25,523 nucleotides of DNA from JAGZHZ01 sp963929865. GTDB taxonomy: Bacteria > Bacillota > Clostridia > Lachnospirales > Lachnospiraceae. The notes under the pieces were generated by a model. That model saw nothing but the letters and a program-made list of their open reading frames with translations, did no database searches and was not told where the DNA came from. Positions within the stretch are counted from its first letter, which is position 1; every line of letters begins with the position of its first letter. Location: the NCBI GenBank assembly GCA_963929865.1, contig CAWVKK010000063.1, positions 1-25,523 on the forward strand, written 5' to 3'. The translations under genes and the position numbers were made by a program. Positions 15,763 through 23,243 of this stretch are shown here, piece by piece.

Positions 15763-17721
15763 ATGAGAGAAGAAAAAAACAGATGGCCTTATCCAAATGA
15801 GGTCGGAGAAGAGACGCATATCAAGAGCGACGTGCTGGTGCTCGGCGGCGGTCTCGCCGGATGCTTTGCGGCGATCGCGGCGGCTAGGAGGGGACAGTCT
15901 GTCGTCCTGGTGGAAAAAGGAAACGCAGAGCGCAGCGGAGCGGCCGGAACAGGGTTTGACCACTGGGAGTCCGCATGTACAAATCCAGGTTCGAAGGTGA
16001 CGCCGGAGGAGATTGCAGAGGCATACGTCCGAGAGCAGGACTGGTACAGCAACGGAATTGCCCACTACATTGAGTGCAGAGAGGGATACGACCGCCTTCT
16101 CGACCTGGAAGCATTCGGAGGAAAAATCCGGGATATAGAGGATGAATTTGCAGGGGCAAGATTTCGGGATGAAAAGACGAAACTGTTATACGCCTACGAC
16201 TATGAAAACCGTTTTACACTGAGAGTGTGGGGCTCTACTTTTAAGCCTGCGCTTGTAAAAGAGATGAAAAGACTGGGAGTGACCGTCCTAAACCGCACGG
16301 AGGCGACGGCGCTGCTCGTAAAAGAAGAAAACGGCAGGCAAAGAGGAATCGGCGCGATGGGAATGGACGTGCACACCGGCAGATTTTATGTCTTTCACGC
16401 AAAGGCGACGGTTCTTGCGATGTCAAGACCGGCGAGAGTATGGCTGTTTCAGCCGGATACGGTAGGACTGTGCGAGTTTCGTCCCCTCCAGAGCATCGGA
16501 AGCGGTCACGCGATGGGCTGGAGAGCGGGAATGGAATTCACGATGATGGAGAAAAGCGTGAGAGCGGAATTCTCCGCGGCAGGGCGCAGCTTTCCGCCGT
16601 ACGGTGCGGGAAACAACCACAATACGTGGTATGCGGCGACTATGGTAGACGCGAGAGGAGTGGAGATCCCGTATGTGGACCGGGATGGAAACGAATTAAA
16701 AGAGGTCTGGGAGCGGTATTACCCGGCGAAGGGACAGAAATTTTTTCTAAAAGGCGGAGTGATCGACAATCCGAAATATGAATACCGCGGTCCGGAGACT
16801 CTCGACTTTGAAGAACTGATGAGGCGCGGCTATCAGCTCCCGTTTTATGCAGATTTAAGCCGGATGCCCGATGAAGAGCGCAGAGCCATCTGGGGGCTGA
16901 TGGTCGGAGAAGAGGGCAAGACAAAAGTGCCGATTCTGCAGAACTATACGGAGAGAGGATTCGACCCGAAAAAGCATATGCTTCAGAGCTACGGGACCGG
17001 ATGGCAGTCTGCAAGCTTCCTGGAGCAGGAGCGCCAGTTTTTCGGGGCACCCGGAGGCGTGATGCACGACTGGGATTTAAAGACGAACATCGACGGGATC
17101 TATGCCGGAGGCGATCAGCTCTATGCCTCAGACTGCGCGGGGTTTGCGTGTGCGACCGGATACTACGCAGGCAGAAAGGCAGCCGGCTGCGCAGAGAGGA
17201 CAGCGCTTACAGACTGCACAAGAGAAGAGATCGAGGCGGAAAAGCAAAGACTGTATGCGCCTTTGTACGTGCCGGAGTCAGAGGGGATGAACTGGAAAGA
17301 GCTGAATATGGCGATCGCAAAGGCGATGCAGAATTACTGCGGCGCCGTCAAATGCGACGCCCTGCTGAGCGAAGGGGTAAACCTGCTTGAGAGCTTTGAG
17401 AGGGAAATCGTGCCGAAGCTTTCGTGCAGAAATCCGCATGAGCTGATGAGGACGCACGAAGTGCTCGATATCTTGAGCGTGGCGCAGCTTGTCCTGCAGG
17501 CGAGCCTTGCCAGAAAATCGAGCTCACTCCCTCTTTGCTTTAACAGGAGCGATTATCCTCAGATGGATCCGGAGGGAGAGCGCAAGCATATCGTGATCCG
17601 AAACGAGCACGGAGCCGTTATGACGAGAGAGGTAGCGCTCGACTTCTTTGGAAACTTAAAAGAGGAATATGAAAAACGAAATCAGGATTACGAGGAGGAA
17701 GCTTCCTATGGAAAAAATTGA
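15763..17721 (+). CDS. AprA-like FAD-dependent oxidoreductase, substrate unknown
   Basis: Cytoplasmic flavoprotein of 652 residues in the fumarate reductase/adenylylsulfate reductase (AprA) superfamily. ATG 15763 follows AAAGGA; an open frame reaching back into the ATPase gene is rejected. The FAD-binding site is GGGLAG at 28-33 with E51, then ERSGAAGTGFDHW; a second FAD element is GIYAGGD at 445-451. Layout follows AprA through GRFYVFHAKATVLAM (207-220), the RAGMEFTMMEKSVRAEF region (254-270) and the C-terminal NPHELMRTHEVL helix and NRSDYPQMD. The HPT active-site motif of fumarate reductase is absent, and I see no match to the substrate-stacking Trp region of AprA, so neither fumarate nor adenylylsulfate is a safe substrate. 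No signal peptide. The overlapping ferredoxin gene is its obvious electron partner. Confidence 0.85.
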   Translation: MREEKNRWPYPNEVGEETHIKSDVLVLGGGLAGCFAAIAAARRGQSVVLVEKGNAERSGAAGTGFDHWESACTNPGSKVTPEEIAEAYVREQDWYSNGIAHYIECREGYDRLLDLEAFGGKIRDIEDEFAGARFRDEKTKLLYAYDYENRFTLRVWGSTFKPALVKEMKRLGVTVLNRTEATALLVKEENGRQRGIGAMGMDVHTGRFYVFHAKATVLAMSRPARVWLFQPDTVGLCEFRPLQSIGSGHAMGWRAGMEFTMMEKSVRAEFSAAGRSFPPYGAGNNHNTWYAATMVDARGVEIPYVDRDGNELKEVWERYYPAKGQKFFLKGGVIDNPKYEYRGPETLDFEELMRRGYQLPFYADLSRMPDEERRAIWGLMVGEEGKTKVPILQNYTERGFDPKKHMLQSYGTGWQSASFLEQERQFFGAPGGVMHDWDLKTNIDGIYAGGDQLYASDCAGFACATGYYAGRKAAGCAERTALTDCTREEIEAEKQRLYAPLYVPESEGMNWKELNMAIAKAMQNYCGAVKCDALLSEGVNLLESFEREIVPKLSCRNPHELMRTHEVLDILSVAQLVLQASLARKSSSLPLCFNRSDYPQMDPEGERKHIVIRNEHGAVMTREVALDFFGNLKEEYEKRNQDYEEEASYGKN

Positions 17722-17989
17722 ATTTACGGCAGAGCCGGTTCCATGCAGCACAAAACCGATCGTGTACGACGAGACAAAGTGCATCGGGTGCGGAAGATGC
17801 GCGGATGTGTGTCAGTGCGACATTTTGCTCCCCTCCTCCGAGAAGGGAAAGCCCCCGGTTGTGATGTACCCGGGAGAATGCTATTACTGCGGAGCCTGCG
17901 TGATGGTCTGCCCAAAACCGGGCGCGATCAGGCTGATTCACCCTCTGATGAACCGGGCAAAATTTGTGCCGGTAAAAGAAGCGCGGTAA
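17708..17989 (+). CDS. AprB-like 2x[4Fe-4S] ferredoxin subunit
   Basis: Small iron-sulfur protein of 93 residues with two cluster motifs: C25-C28-C31-C35 in CIGCGRCADVC and C58-C61-C64-C68 in CYYCGACVMVCP. The second motif with preceding PGE and following PGAI closely recalls AprB; the long AprB C-terminal tail is missing. Two more cysteines (C13, C37) have no obvious partner. ATG 17708 is taken because GAGGAGG (17692-17698) is 9 nt upstream. An in-frame ATG at 17669 is too near its own purine stretch. The gene overlaps the flavoprotein by 14 nt, implying a two-subunit enzyme in which this protein feeds electrons to, or takes them from, the FAD. It is the last gene of the operon. Confidence 0.9.
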   Translation: MEKIEFTAEPVPCSTKPIVYDETKCIGCGRCADVCQCDILLPSSEKGKPPVVMYPGECYYCGACVMVCPKPGAIRLIHPLMNRAKFVPVKEAR

Positions 17990-18047
17990 AAACGGAAATT
18001 TCTAAGCAGTTTTTTCGGTTTTCTTAATAGAATCTTGCAGATTTTTG

Positions 18048-18056
18048 TGATATAAT
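18048..18056 (+). promoter_or_regulatory. Extended -10 promoter for the YARHG protein gene
   Basis: TGATATAAT is a TGn extension joined to a consensus -10 (18051-18056), 61 nt before the start codon. No good -35 lies at 17 bp, as is common for extended -10 promoters. Confidence 0.6.
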
Positions 18057-18117
18057 AGTCAAAAATGGGAAAGCAGAAAACAATGAGGTTTCTGAAGAGA
18101 AAAAAGGAGGGTTTTTT

Positions 18118-19215
18118 ATGGAAAAAATGAAAAAATTCAGAAAAAAGCGCTGGTGGATTCTGGCGGTGTTTCTTTTCTCAATCTGGACGGTAAACGGCTG
18201 GCAGGGGGCGGACAGCGTTCAGGCGGACGCCGTGGCAGATAACTATTATATTCTTCCGATGAGCAGCACCACGTATCTGTCGCAGTCGGACATCGCAGAC
18301 ATGCCGCTGCAGGTTGTGTGCTACGCCAAGAATGAGATCTACGCTCGGCACGGCAGACTGTTTGTCTCAAGCGAGCTGCAGAACTATTTTAACCAGCAGA
18401 GCTGGTACCGCGGATCGATCTCCCCGTCGGCGTTTTCGGCTTCGGTATTTAACGACTGCGAGATCGCAAATATTGAACTGCTAAAAAACAGAGAATTCGC
18501 TTTGTGCGCGTCCGGATACCAGCTTGACCAGAGCGGTTACAGCTACCAGGCGATCTACGATTACATATTTGGAACAGAGGGATTTTCCGACTCCTATGTA
18601 TTTTACGGAAGCGACAGCCGCTACCTGATGCAGAGCGAGGTCAACACGATGACGCTTCAGGAAATCTGCTATGCCAAGAATGAAATTTACGCACGCCATG
18701 GCAGACTGTTTGAATCCCAGGAATTGAGAGACTATTTTGGGACAAAATCCTGGTATTACGGATGGATCAGCCCGGCTGATTTTTCCGATTCTGTCTTCAA
18801 TACATATGAGCTTGCGAACATCAAGCTGCTCAAAGACAATGAATTCGCACGGTCGGCGAGCGGATATCTCTTAGACCAGCCCGGATACAATATTTACAGC
18901 GTAGGAAGCTACGGAAGCCAGGACAGCAGCTACATTTTCTACGACAGCAATACCCGGTATCTGACGTACAGCGACGTCAAATATCTGTCCCTGCGGGAAA
19001 TCTGCTATGCGCGCAATGAAATTTATGCACGCCGCGGAAGACTGTTCGATTCAACCGAGCTGCAGAACTATTTCAATCAGAAGACCTGGTATTACGGCTA
19101 CATCAGCCCTTCCAGCTTTTCTGACACGGTCTTCAACCAGTATGAGACAGCAAACGTACAGTTTTTGAAAGACTATGAATATATGCTGGATTCCAGAGGA
19201 TACCAGCTGGATTAA
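18118..19215 (+). CDS. Secreted protein with three YARHG domains
   Basis: Predicted exported protein of 365 residues. Residues 4-30 hold a basic start and hydrophobic WWILAVFLFSIWTVNGW core; cleavage may be near VQADA, about 38. The rest is three copies of a roughly 85-residue unit at 43-127, 160-244 and 271-355. Each has a CYAKNEIYARHG-like motif (YARHG at 75-79 and 191-195, YARRG at 303-307), then RLF, an ELQNYF-type helix, SWYYGxISPxxFS and a final VFNxxExANIxLLK helix. YARHG domains are found in extracellular proteins of Clostridia and their ligand is not known. The ribosome site GGAGG (18106-18110) is 7 nt from the ATG. With its own promoter and terminator, it looks like a single-gene unit. 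Confidence 0.9.
   Translation: MEKMKKFRKKRWWILAVFLFSIWTVNGWQGADSVQADAVADNYYILPMSSTTYLSQSDIADMPLQVVCYAKNEIYARHGRLFVSSELQNYFNQQSWYRGSISPSAFSASVFNDCEIANIELLKNREFALCASGYQLDQSGYSYQAIYDYIFGTEGFSDSYVFYGSDSRYLMQSEVNTMTLQEICYAKNEIYARHGRLFESQELRDYFGTKSWYYGWISPADFSDSVFNTYELANIKLLKDNEFARSASGYLLDQPGYNIYSVGSYGSQDSSYIFYDSNTRYLTYSDVKYLSLREICYARNEIYARRGRLFDSTELQNYFNQKTWYYGYISPSSFSDTVFNQYETANVQFLKDYEYMLDSRGYQLD
18244..19182 (+). repeat. Threefold internal repeat encoding YARHG units
   Basis: Units at 18244-18498, 18595-18849 and 18928-19182. The second and third are also alike at DNA level around the motif (for example CTGCTATGC followed by AATGAAATTTA and GCACGCC), which suggests fairly recent duplication. 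The linkers differ in length. Confidence 0.8.
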
Positions 19216-19236
19216 AACAGAGCGCAACGAAAAAAG

Positions 19237-19300
19237 AGGGCTGACCGTTCCCGGATTTTTGCGGCAGATGCAAAAAGAAAGGGGCGGTCAGCCCTTATCT
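19237..19300 (+). terminator. Large compound terminator after the YARHG gene
   Basis: Outer 11-bp stem AGGGCTGACCG (19237-19247) with CGGTCAGCCCT (19285-19295), and an inner TTTTTGC/GCAAAAA stem (19256-19262 with 19270-19276). It is followed by TATCTTTT. Confidence 0.8.
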
Positions 19301-19346
19301 TTTGCCCGGACGAGGGTGATAAGAAAAAATCTGTCTGAAAAAAGAC

Positions 19347-19375
19347 TTGCATAATCGGAAAAAATTTATTATATT
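19347..19375 (+). promoter_or_regulatory. Promoter of the CO dehydrogenase operon
   Basis: TTGCAT (19347-19352) and TATATT (19370-19375) are 17 bp apart in very AT-rich DNA. The start site would be near 19382, at the edge of the palindrome that follows. Confidence 0.6.
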
Positions 19376-19391
19376 TAAATAGTAATGAATA

Positions 19392-19407
19392 TTATTATTA
19401 ATAATAA
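19392..19407. promoter_or_regulatory. Perfect 16-bp AT-only palindrome in the cooS leader
   Basis: TTATTATTAATAATAA is exactly self-complementary and sits about 10-25 nt downstream of the predicted start site, before the AGGAGG of cooS. The position suits a repressor operator. The regulator is unknown. Confidence 0.45.
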
Positions 19408-19429
19408 CAGAGACACAGGAGGAAACGAT

Positions 19430-21319
19430 ATGAGTGAATGTACAAAGTGTTTCAGCAGTCAAACATGCCCAAGCGCAGATAAACCGTTAGAAGCTTTTAT
19501 CCGCAGTCTGCCGATGGAGACGTCCCATCACCGGACAGAGAGCCAGTCCACAAAATGCGGATTTGGTCTGCAGGGCGTCTGTTGCCGTCTGTGCGCCAAT
19601 GGTCCGTGCAGAATTACCCCGAAAGCTCCAAGAGGAATCTGCGGCGCTGACGCCGATACGATCGTAGCGAGAAACTTTCTGCGCGCGGTGGCATGCGGAA
19701 GCGGATGCTATATCCACATTGTAGAAAACACAGCGAAAAACTTAAAAAATACCGCTCTGGCAAAAGGAAAGATCCGTTCTGAGGAATCTCTGTACCGTCT
19801 TGCAGGGGAACTCGGCATCGAAGGAGACGACGTCTATGATCTGGCGGTAAAGGTGGCAGACGAGGTGCTTGCCGATCTGTACAAACCAGAGGATGTCCAG
19901 ATGGAACTGATCGAAAAGCTGGCGTACAGTCCGCGCCTGGAGGCGTGGAAAAAGCTGGGAATCATGCCGGGAGGATCAAAATCAGAGGTGTTTGCAGGCG
20001 TTGTAAAATGCTCTACAAACTTAAACTCAGATCCGATGGATATGCTGGTTCACTGCTTAAGACTTGGAATTTCGACGGGTGTTTACGGGCTGATGCTGAC
20101 AAACTTATTAAACGATATTCTGCTGGGAGAGCCGGAAATCCGCTTCGCTCCGGTCGGATTAAACGTCATCGATCCCGACTATATCAATATTATGATCACG
20201 GGACACCAGCACTCTATGTTTACCTATATCCAGGACCGCCTGCTGGAAGAGGACGTTGTGGCGAAGGCAAAGGCAGCAGGGGCGAAGGGATTTAAGCTGG
20301 TAGGATGTACGTGCGTCGGACAGGATCTGCAGCTGAGAGGCGCTCACTATACCGAAATTTTTGACGGTCATGCCGGAAACAACTACACAAGCGAGGCGAT
20401 CCTCGCGACAGGAGCCATCGACGGCGTGCTCTCGGAATTCAACTGCACGCTGCCTGGAATCGAGCCGATCTGCGACGAGCTGATGATCAAGCAGATCTGT
20501 ATCGACGATGTGGCAAAGAAAAAGAACGCGGAGCTGATTCCTTTCAACTTCGACACGAGAAAGGAAGACGGAGACCGCATTATCGACGAGCTGATCGAAG
20601 CGTACAAAAACCGCCGCGGCAAAGTAAAGCTGAATCTGCTGCCGGAACACGGCAATAAAAATACGCTGACCGGAGTCAGCGAGCTTTCCCTGAAGAAATT
20701 CCTGGGCGATTCCTGGAAGCCGCTGATCGATCTGATCGTTTCCGGAAAAATCAAAGGCGTGGCAGGCGTTGTGGGGTGCTCAAGCGTCGCATATGGTCAT
20801 GACACTCTGACAGTGACCCTTACAAAAGAGCTGATCGCAAGAGATATCATCGTACTCTCAGCCGGATGCTCCTCAGGCGGAATCGAAAACTGCGGTCTGA
20901 TGACTCCGGAAGCGGCAGAGCTTGCCGGACCGGGATTAAAAGAAGTCTGCAAGACGCTGGGAATCCCTCCGGTGTTAAATTTTGGACCATGTCTCGCGAT
21001 CGGACGCCTGGAGATGGTTGCGACGGAGCTGGCAAAAGAAATCGGCATCGATATCCCGCAGCTTCCTCTTGTACTCTCAGCGGCGCAGTGGCTGGAAGAG
21101 CAGGCGCTCGCCGACGGATGCTTCGGACTGGCTCTGGGACTGCCGCTCCATCTGGGCGTACCTCCTTTCATCACAGGAAGCAAGCTGGTGACAAAGGTTG
21201 TGACGGAAGATATGAAAGAGATCACAGGCGGACAGGTGATTGTGGATGCGGATGCAAAATCAGCTGCTGATAAGCTGGAAGCGATTATTCTGGAAAAGCG
21301 GAGTGCATTAAATATTTAA
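19430..21319 (+). CDS. cooS: Ni-Fe carbon monoxide dehydrogenase catalytic subunit CooS
   Basis: Anaerobic CODH of 629 residues that interconverts CO and CO2 at a Ni-Fe-S C-cluster. ATG 19430 follows AGGAGG (19417-19422); the upstream in-frame ATG 19385 lies in the palindrome leader. D-cluster Cys are C43 and C51; B-cluster Cys are C52, C55, C60 and C71. C-cluster ligands are all present: H259 (ITGHQH), C295 (CTCVGQD), C339 (FNCTLPG), C450 (VVGCSSVAYGH), C480 (AGCSSGGIENC) and C521 (FGPCLAIGR). By comparison with my memory of Carboxydothermus CODH-II, the AHxDHG histidine stretch is replaced by CYIHIVEN (93-100). The C-cluster argues for an active enzyme. It leads a cooS-cooF-flavoprotein operon like that of Clostridioides difficile; no acetyl-CoA synthase gene is in the window. 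Confidence 0.96.
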   Translation: MSECTKCFSSQTCPSADKPLEAFIRSLPMETSHHRTESQSTKCGFGLQGVCCRLCANGPCRITPKAPRGICGADADTIVARNFLRAVACGSGCYIHIVENTAKNLKNTALAKGKIRSEESLYRLAGELGIEGDDVYDLAVKVADEVLADLYKPEDVQMELIEKLAYSPRLEAWKKLGIMPGGSKSEVFAGVVKCSTNLNSDPMDMLVHCLRLGISTGVYGLMLTNLLNDILLGEPEIRFAPVGLNVIDPDYINIMITGHQHSMFTYIQDRLLEEDVVAKAKAAGAKGFKLVGCTCVGQDLQLRGAHYTEIFDGHAGNNYTSEAILATGAIDGVLSEFNCTLPGIEPICDELMIKQICIDDVAKKKNAELIPFNFDTRKEDGDRIIDELIEAYKNRRGKVKLNLLPEHGNKNTLTGVSELSLKKFLGDSWKPLIDLIVSGKIKGVAGVVGCSSVAYGHDTLTVTLTKELIARDIIVLSAGCSSGGIENCGLMTPEAAELAGPGLKEVCKTLGIPPVLNFGPCLAIGRLEMVATELAKEIGIDIPQLPLVLSAAQWLEEQALADGCFGLALGLPLHLGVPPFITGSKLVTKVVTEDMKEITGGQVIVDADAKSAADKLEAIILEKRSALNI

Positions 21320-21330
21320 GGAGGCAGCCT

Positions 21331-21774
21331 ATGAAACGAATTTTTATTGACGCCCAAAAGTGCGACGGGTGCATGAGCTGCAGCATTGCCTGTATGAATG
21401 CGCACAGAGAGGACGGAGGGGACAGCGTCTACACGCTCGACCTGACGGATCCGAAAAACCAGTCCAGAAACTTCATCAAAAAAAATCCAAAGGGCGGCTA
21501 TATTCCCCTGTTCTGCCGCCACTGCGATGACCCGGACTGTGCGAACGCGTGCATGAGCGGCGCGCTCAAAAAGGATCTCGCCACAGGGCTTGTAAAATAT
21601 GACAAAGAGAAATGCGCCGGATGCTATATGTGCGTGATGAACTGCCGCTATGGCATTCCGCAGCCGGATACCTCTCTTCACTATATGGTAAAATGCGACT
21701 TCTGCGAGGGCAAGGACTCTCCAAGCTGCGTAAAAGCATGTCCAAAAGAAGCGATCTATGTAAAGGAGGTATGA
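21331..21774 (+). CDS. cooF: CooF-like four-cluster ferredoxin
   Basis: Cytoplasmic electron-transfer protein of 147 residues with sixteen cysteines in four [4Fe-4S] groups: C11-14-17-21, C62-65-70-74, C95-98-101-105 and C122-125-133-137. This is the CooF/HycB/DmsB type arrangement. It should accept electrons from the CODH D/B clusters and pass them to the flavoprotein encoded next. The start lies 11 nt after the cooS stop, behind AAGGAGGCAGCCT, and the stop is 2 nt before the next start codon. No twin-arginine signal is present, consistent with a cytoplasmic complex. Confidence 0.94.
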   Translation: MKRIFIDAQKCDGCMSCSIACMNAHREDGGDSVYTLDLTDPKNQSRNFIKKNPKGGYIPLFCRHCDDPDCANACMSGALKKDLATGLVKYDKEKCAGCYMCVMNCRYGIPQPDTSLHYMVKCDFCEGKDSPSCVKACPKEAIYVKEV

Positions 21775-21776
21775 CA

Positions 21777-23006
21777 ATGGCAGGATATATCATAATCGGC
21801 GCGGGTCCGGCAGGAATTCTTGCCGCAGAGCGGATCCGCCTGATGGAAGAAGACGCACAGATCACGGTGATCTCCACAGACGAACACGTCCACTCCCGCT
21901 GTATGCTCCACAAATATTTAAGTCATGACAGAAGCGCAGAAAAGATCAGCTTTATCCCGGAGGACTTCTTTGAAAAGAACCGCATTGACTGGATAAAAGG
22001 AAAAAGAGTAAAAAAGGTAACGCCGGCACAAAAGACGGTGGAGCTGGAGGACGGAACGGTGCTGCCGTACCAGAAACTGCTGCTTGCCACAGGGGCAGGG
22101 TTTGTGATCCCGCCGATCGAGCATTTCAGGGAAGCGCCAAACGTTTACGGATTCCGCGACCTTTCAGATGCCGAGGCGCTGGATGAGGCAGTCAAGGGCA
22201 AAAAGCGTGTCTTTATCGTGGGATCAGGGCTTGTCGGGCTCGATGCGGCCTGCGCGCTGTGCGAGCGCGGATATGACGTTTCGATCGCGGAGATGGCGCC
22301 GCGCGTGATGCCGCTTCAGACAGACGACTATGCGGCGTCCGTCTACCAGAGAGCGTTTGAAAAAGCGGGATGCAGGTTTTACCTTGGAATCGGCGTGACG
22401 GGATCGGAGGTCAACGAAAAAGGAGAGATCAGCACGGTTCTGCTCTCAGACGGCACACGCGTCCCCTGCGACGTCGTTTTAGTCGCAGCAGGCGTGCGCC
22501 CGAAGGTAGACTACCTGGAAGGAAGCGGGATCAAGATCGGCCGCGGCGTGGAAGTAAACGAATATCTGGAGACGAACATTCCGGATATCTACGCGGCAGG
22601 CGATGTCAACGGTCTGTCCGGCGTATGGCCTGACGCGATGGACCAGGGAAAAACAGCGGCGATGAACATGTGCGGCGTGAAGCTCGAATATGAAAAGCCG
22701 TACCCGTTTAAAAATACGAGCAATTTCTTCGGCATTGCCATGCTCTCGATCGGAAAAATCGATCCGGTTCCGGAAGACGCGCAGGAAGTGACGGCATTCG
22801 ACCGGGGAACGTACAAAAAGGCGATTATCAAAGACGATAAGCTCCAGGCAATCTTAATTCAGGGCGATATCGCAAATACCGGCATCTATCTGAAGCTGAT
22901 CAAAGATCAGATTCCTCTGAACGGAAAAGACGTCTTCTCCCTGTCCTTTGCGGATTACTACGGAATCGACGAGAGAACCGCAGCCTTTGTCTATCAGACA
23001 GAATAG
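21777..23006 (+). CDS. FAD/NAD(P)-dependent oxidoreductase of the CODH module
   Basis: Pyridine nucleotide-disulfide oxidoreductase-type flavoprotein of 409 residues. ATG 21777 is chosen because AAAGGAGG ends 7 nt upstream; ATG 21771 is too close and the longer open frame back to 21612 lies within cooF. The FAD site is GAGPAG (8-13), followed by LLLATGAG (101-108) and IYAAGDVNG (271-279). The NAD(P) site is GSGLVG (149-154) with E172 after the second strand, favouring NAD(H). C42 in HSRCMLHKYL sits where NADH oxidases and CoA-disulfide reductases carry their redox Cys. CooS-CooF-flavoprotein gene triplets are known in Clostridia and Geobacter and are thought to link CO oxidation to NAD(P) reduction. 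Confidence 0.93.
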   Translation: MAGYIIIGAGPAGILAAERIRLMEEDAQITVISTDEHVHSRCMLHKYLSHDRSAEKISFIPEDFFEKNRIDWIKGKRVKKVTPAQKTVELEDGTVLPYQKLLLATGAGFVIPPIEHFREAPNVYGFRDLSDAEALDEAVKGKKRVFIVGSGLVGLDAACALCERGYDVSIAEMAPRVMPLQTDDYAASVYQRAFEKAGCRFYLGIGVTGSEVNEKGEISTVLLSDGTRVPCDVVLVAAGVRPKVDYLEGSGIKIGRGVEVNEYLETNIPDIYAAGDVNGLSGVWPDAMDQGKTAAMNMCGVKLEYEKPYPFKNTSNFFGIAMLSIGKIDPVPEDAQEVTAFDRGTYKKAIIKDDKLQAILIQGDIANTGIYLKLIKDQIPLNGKDVFSLSFADYYGIDERTAAFVYQTE

Positions 23007-23045
23007 AAAAAACAGAAAAAGAAAATCTATCAGAGACATATGACA

Positions 23046-23099
23046 GAGGCACAAAAAACCCCCTGGCGGTACCGCTTACCGTAAGGGGGTTTTTGCCTC
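23046..23099. terminator. Bidirectional terminator after the CODH operon
   Basis: AAAAACCCCC (23054-23063) pairs with GGGGGTTTTT (23085-23094), extended by GAGGC/GCCTC across a 3-nt bulge. The A-run at the left and T-run at the right allow termination from both strands, serving the CODH operon and any leftward gene at 23121-23243. Confidence 0.85.
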
Positions 23100-23120
23100 C
23101 GGAAACATAATGACCGAGCG

Positions 23121-23243
23121 CTACTTTTTTTTCAGATAATGCTTTTCTGCCGCATTGACGATGCCGTACAGGATCATTGCAATGACGCACAGGATCACGA
23201 TGCTCATGATCACCCAGTCGAGCTTAAAGAGGCTGGCAGGCAT
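23121..23243 (-). CDS. Possible small single-span membrane protein
   Basis: A 40-residue frame starting MPASLFKLDW, with one hydrophobic span (about residues 11-29, VIMSIVILCVIAMILYGIV) and a basic tail ending HYLKKK. An in-frame ATG at 23306 would give 61 residues. No convincing ribosome site precedes either start. In favour are the clean membrane-span-plus-lysine layout, the position in an otherwise empty stretch (23007-23342), and the bidirectional terminator just beyond its stop. I do not recognise a family. It could be chance. Confidence 0.35.
   Translation of the reverse strand: MPASLFKLDWVIMSIVILCVIAMILYGIVNAAEKHYLKKK

Noticed and set aside
15763..17989. Annotation as APS reductase or fumarate reductase
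   Set aside because: Fumarate HPT motif absent, AprA substrate segment not conserved, and no sulfate or succinate pathway genes nearby.
19390..19406. NikR or Fur box in the cooS leader
   Set aside because: Half-site spacing (3 nt) does not fit the Helicobacter NikR N11 form, and the sequence does not match the GATAAT-type Fur consensus; AT-rich DNA makes chance matches likely.
21612..21776. Longer start for the CODH flavoprotein
   Set aside because: It overlaps the Cys-rich end of cooF in another frame; GAGPAG should lie near the N-terminus and ATG 21777 has AAAGGAGG.
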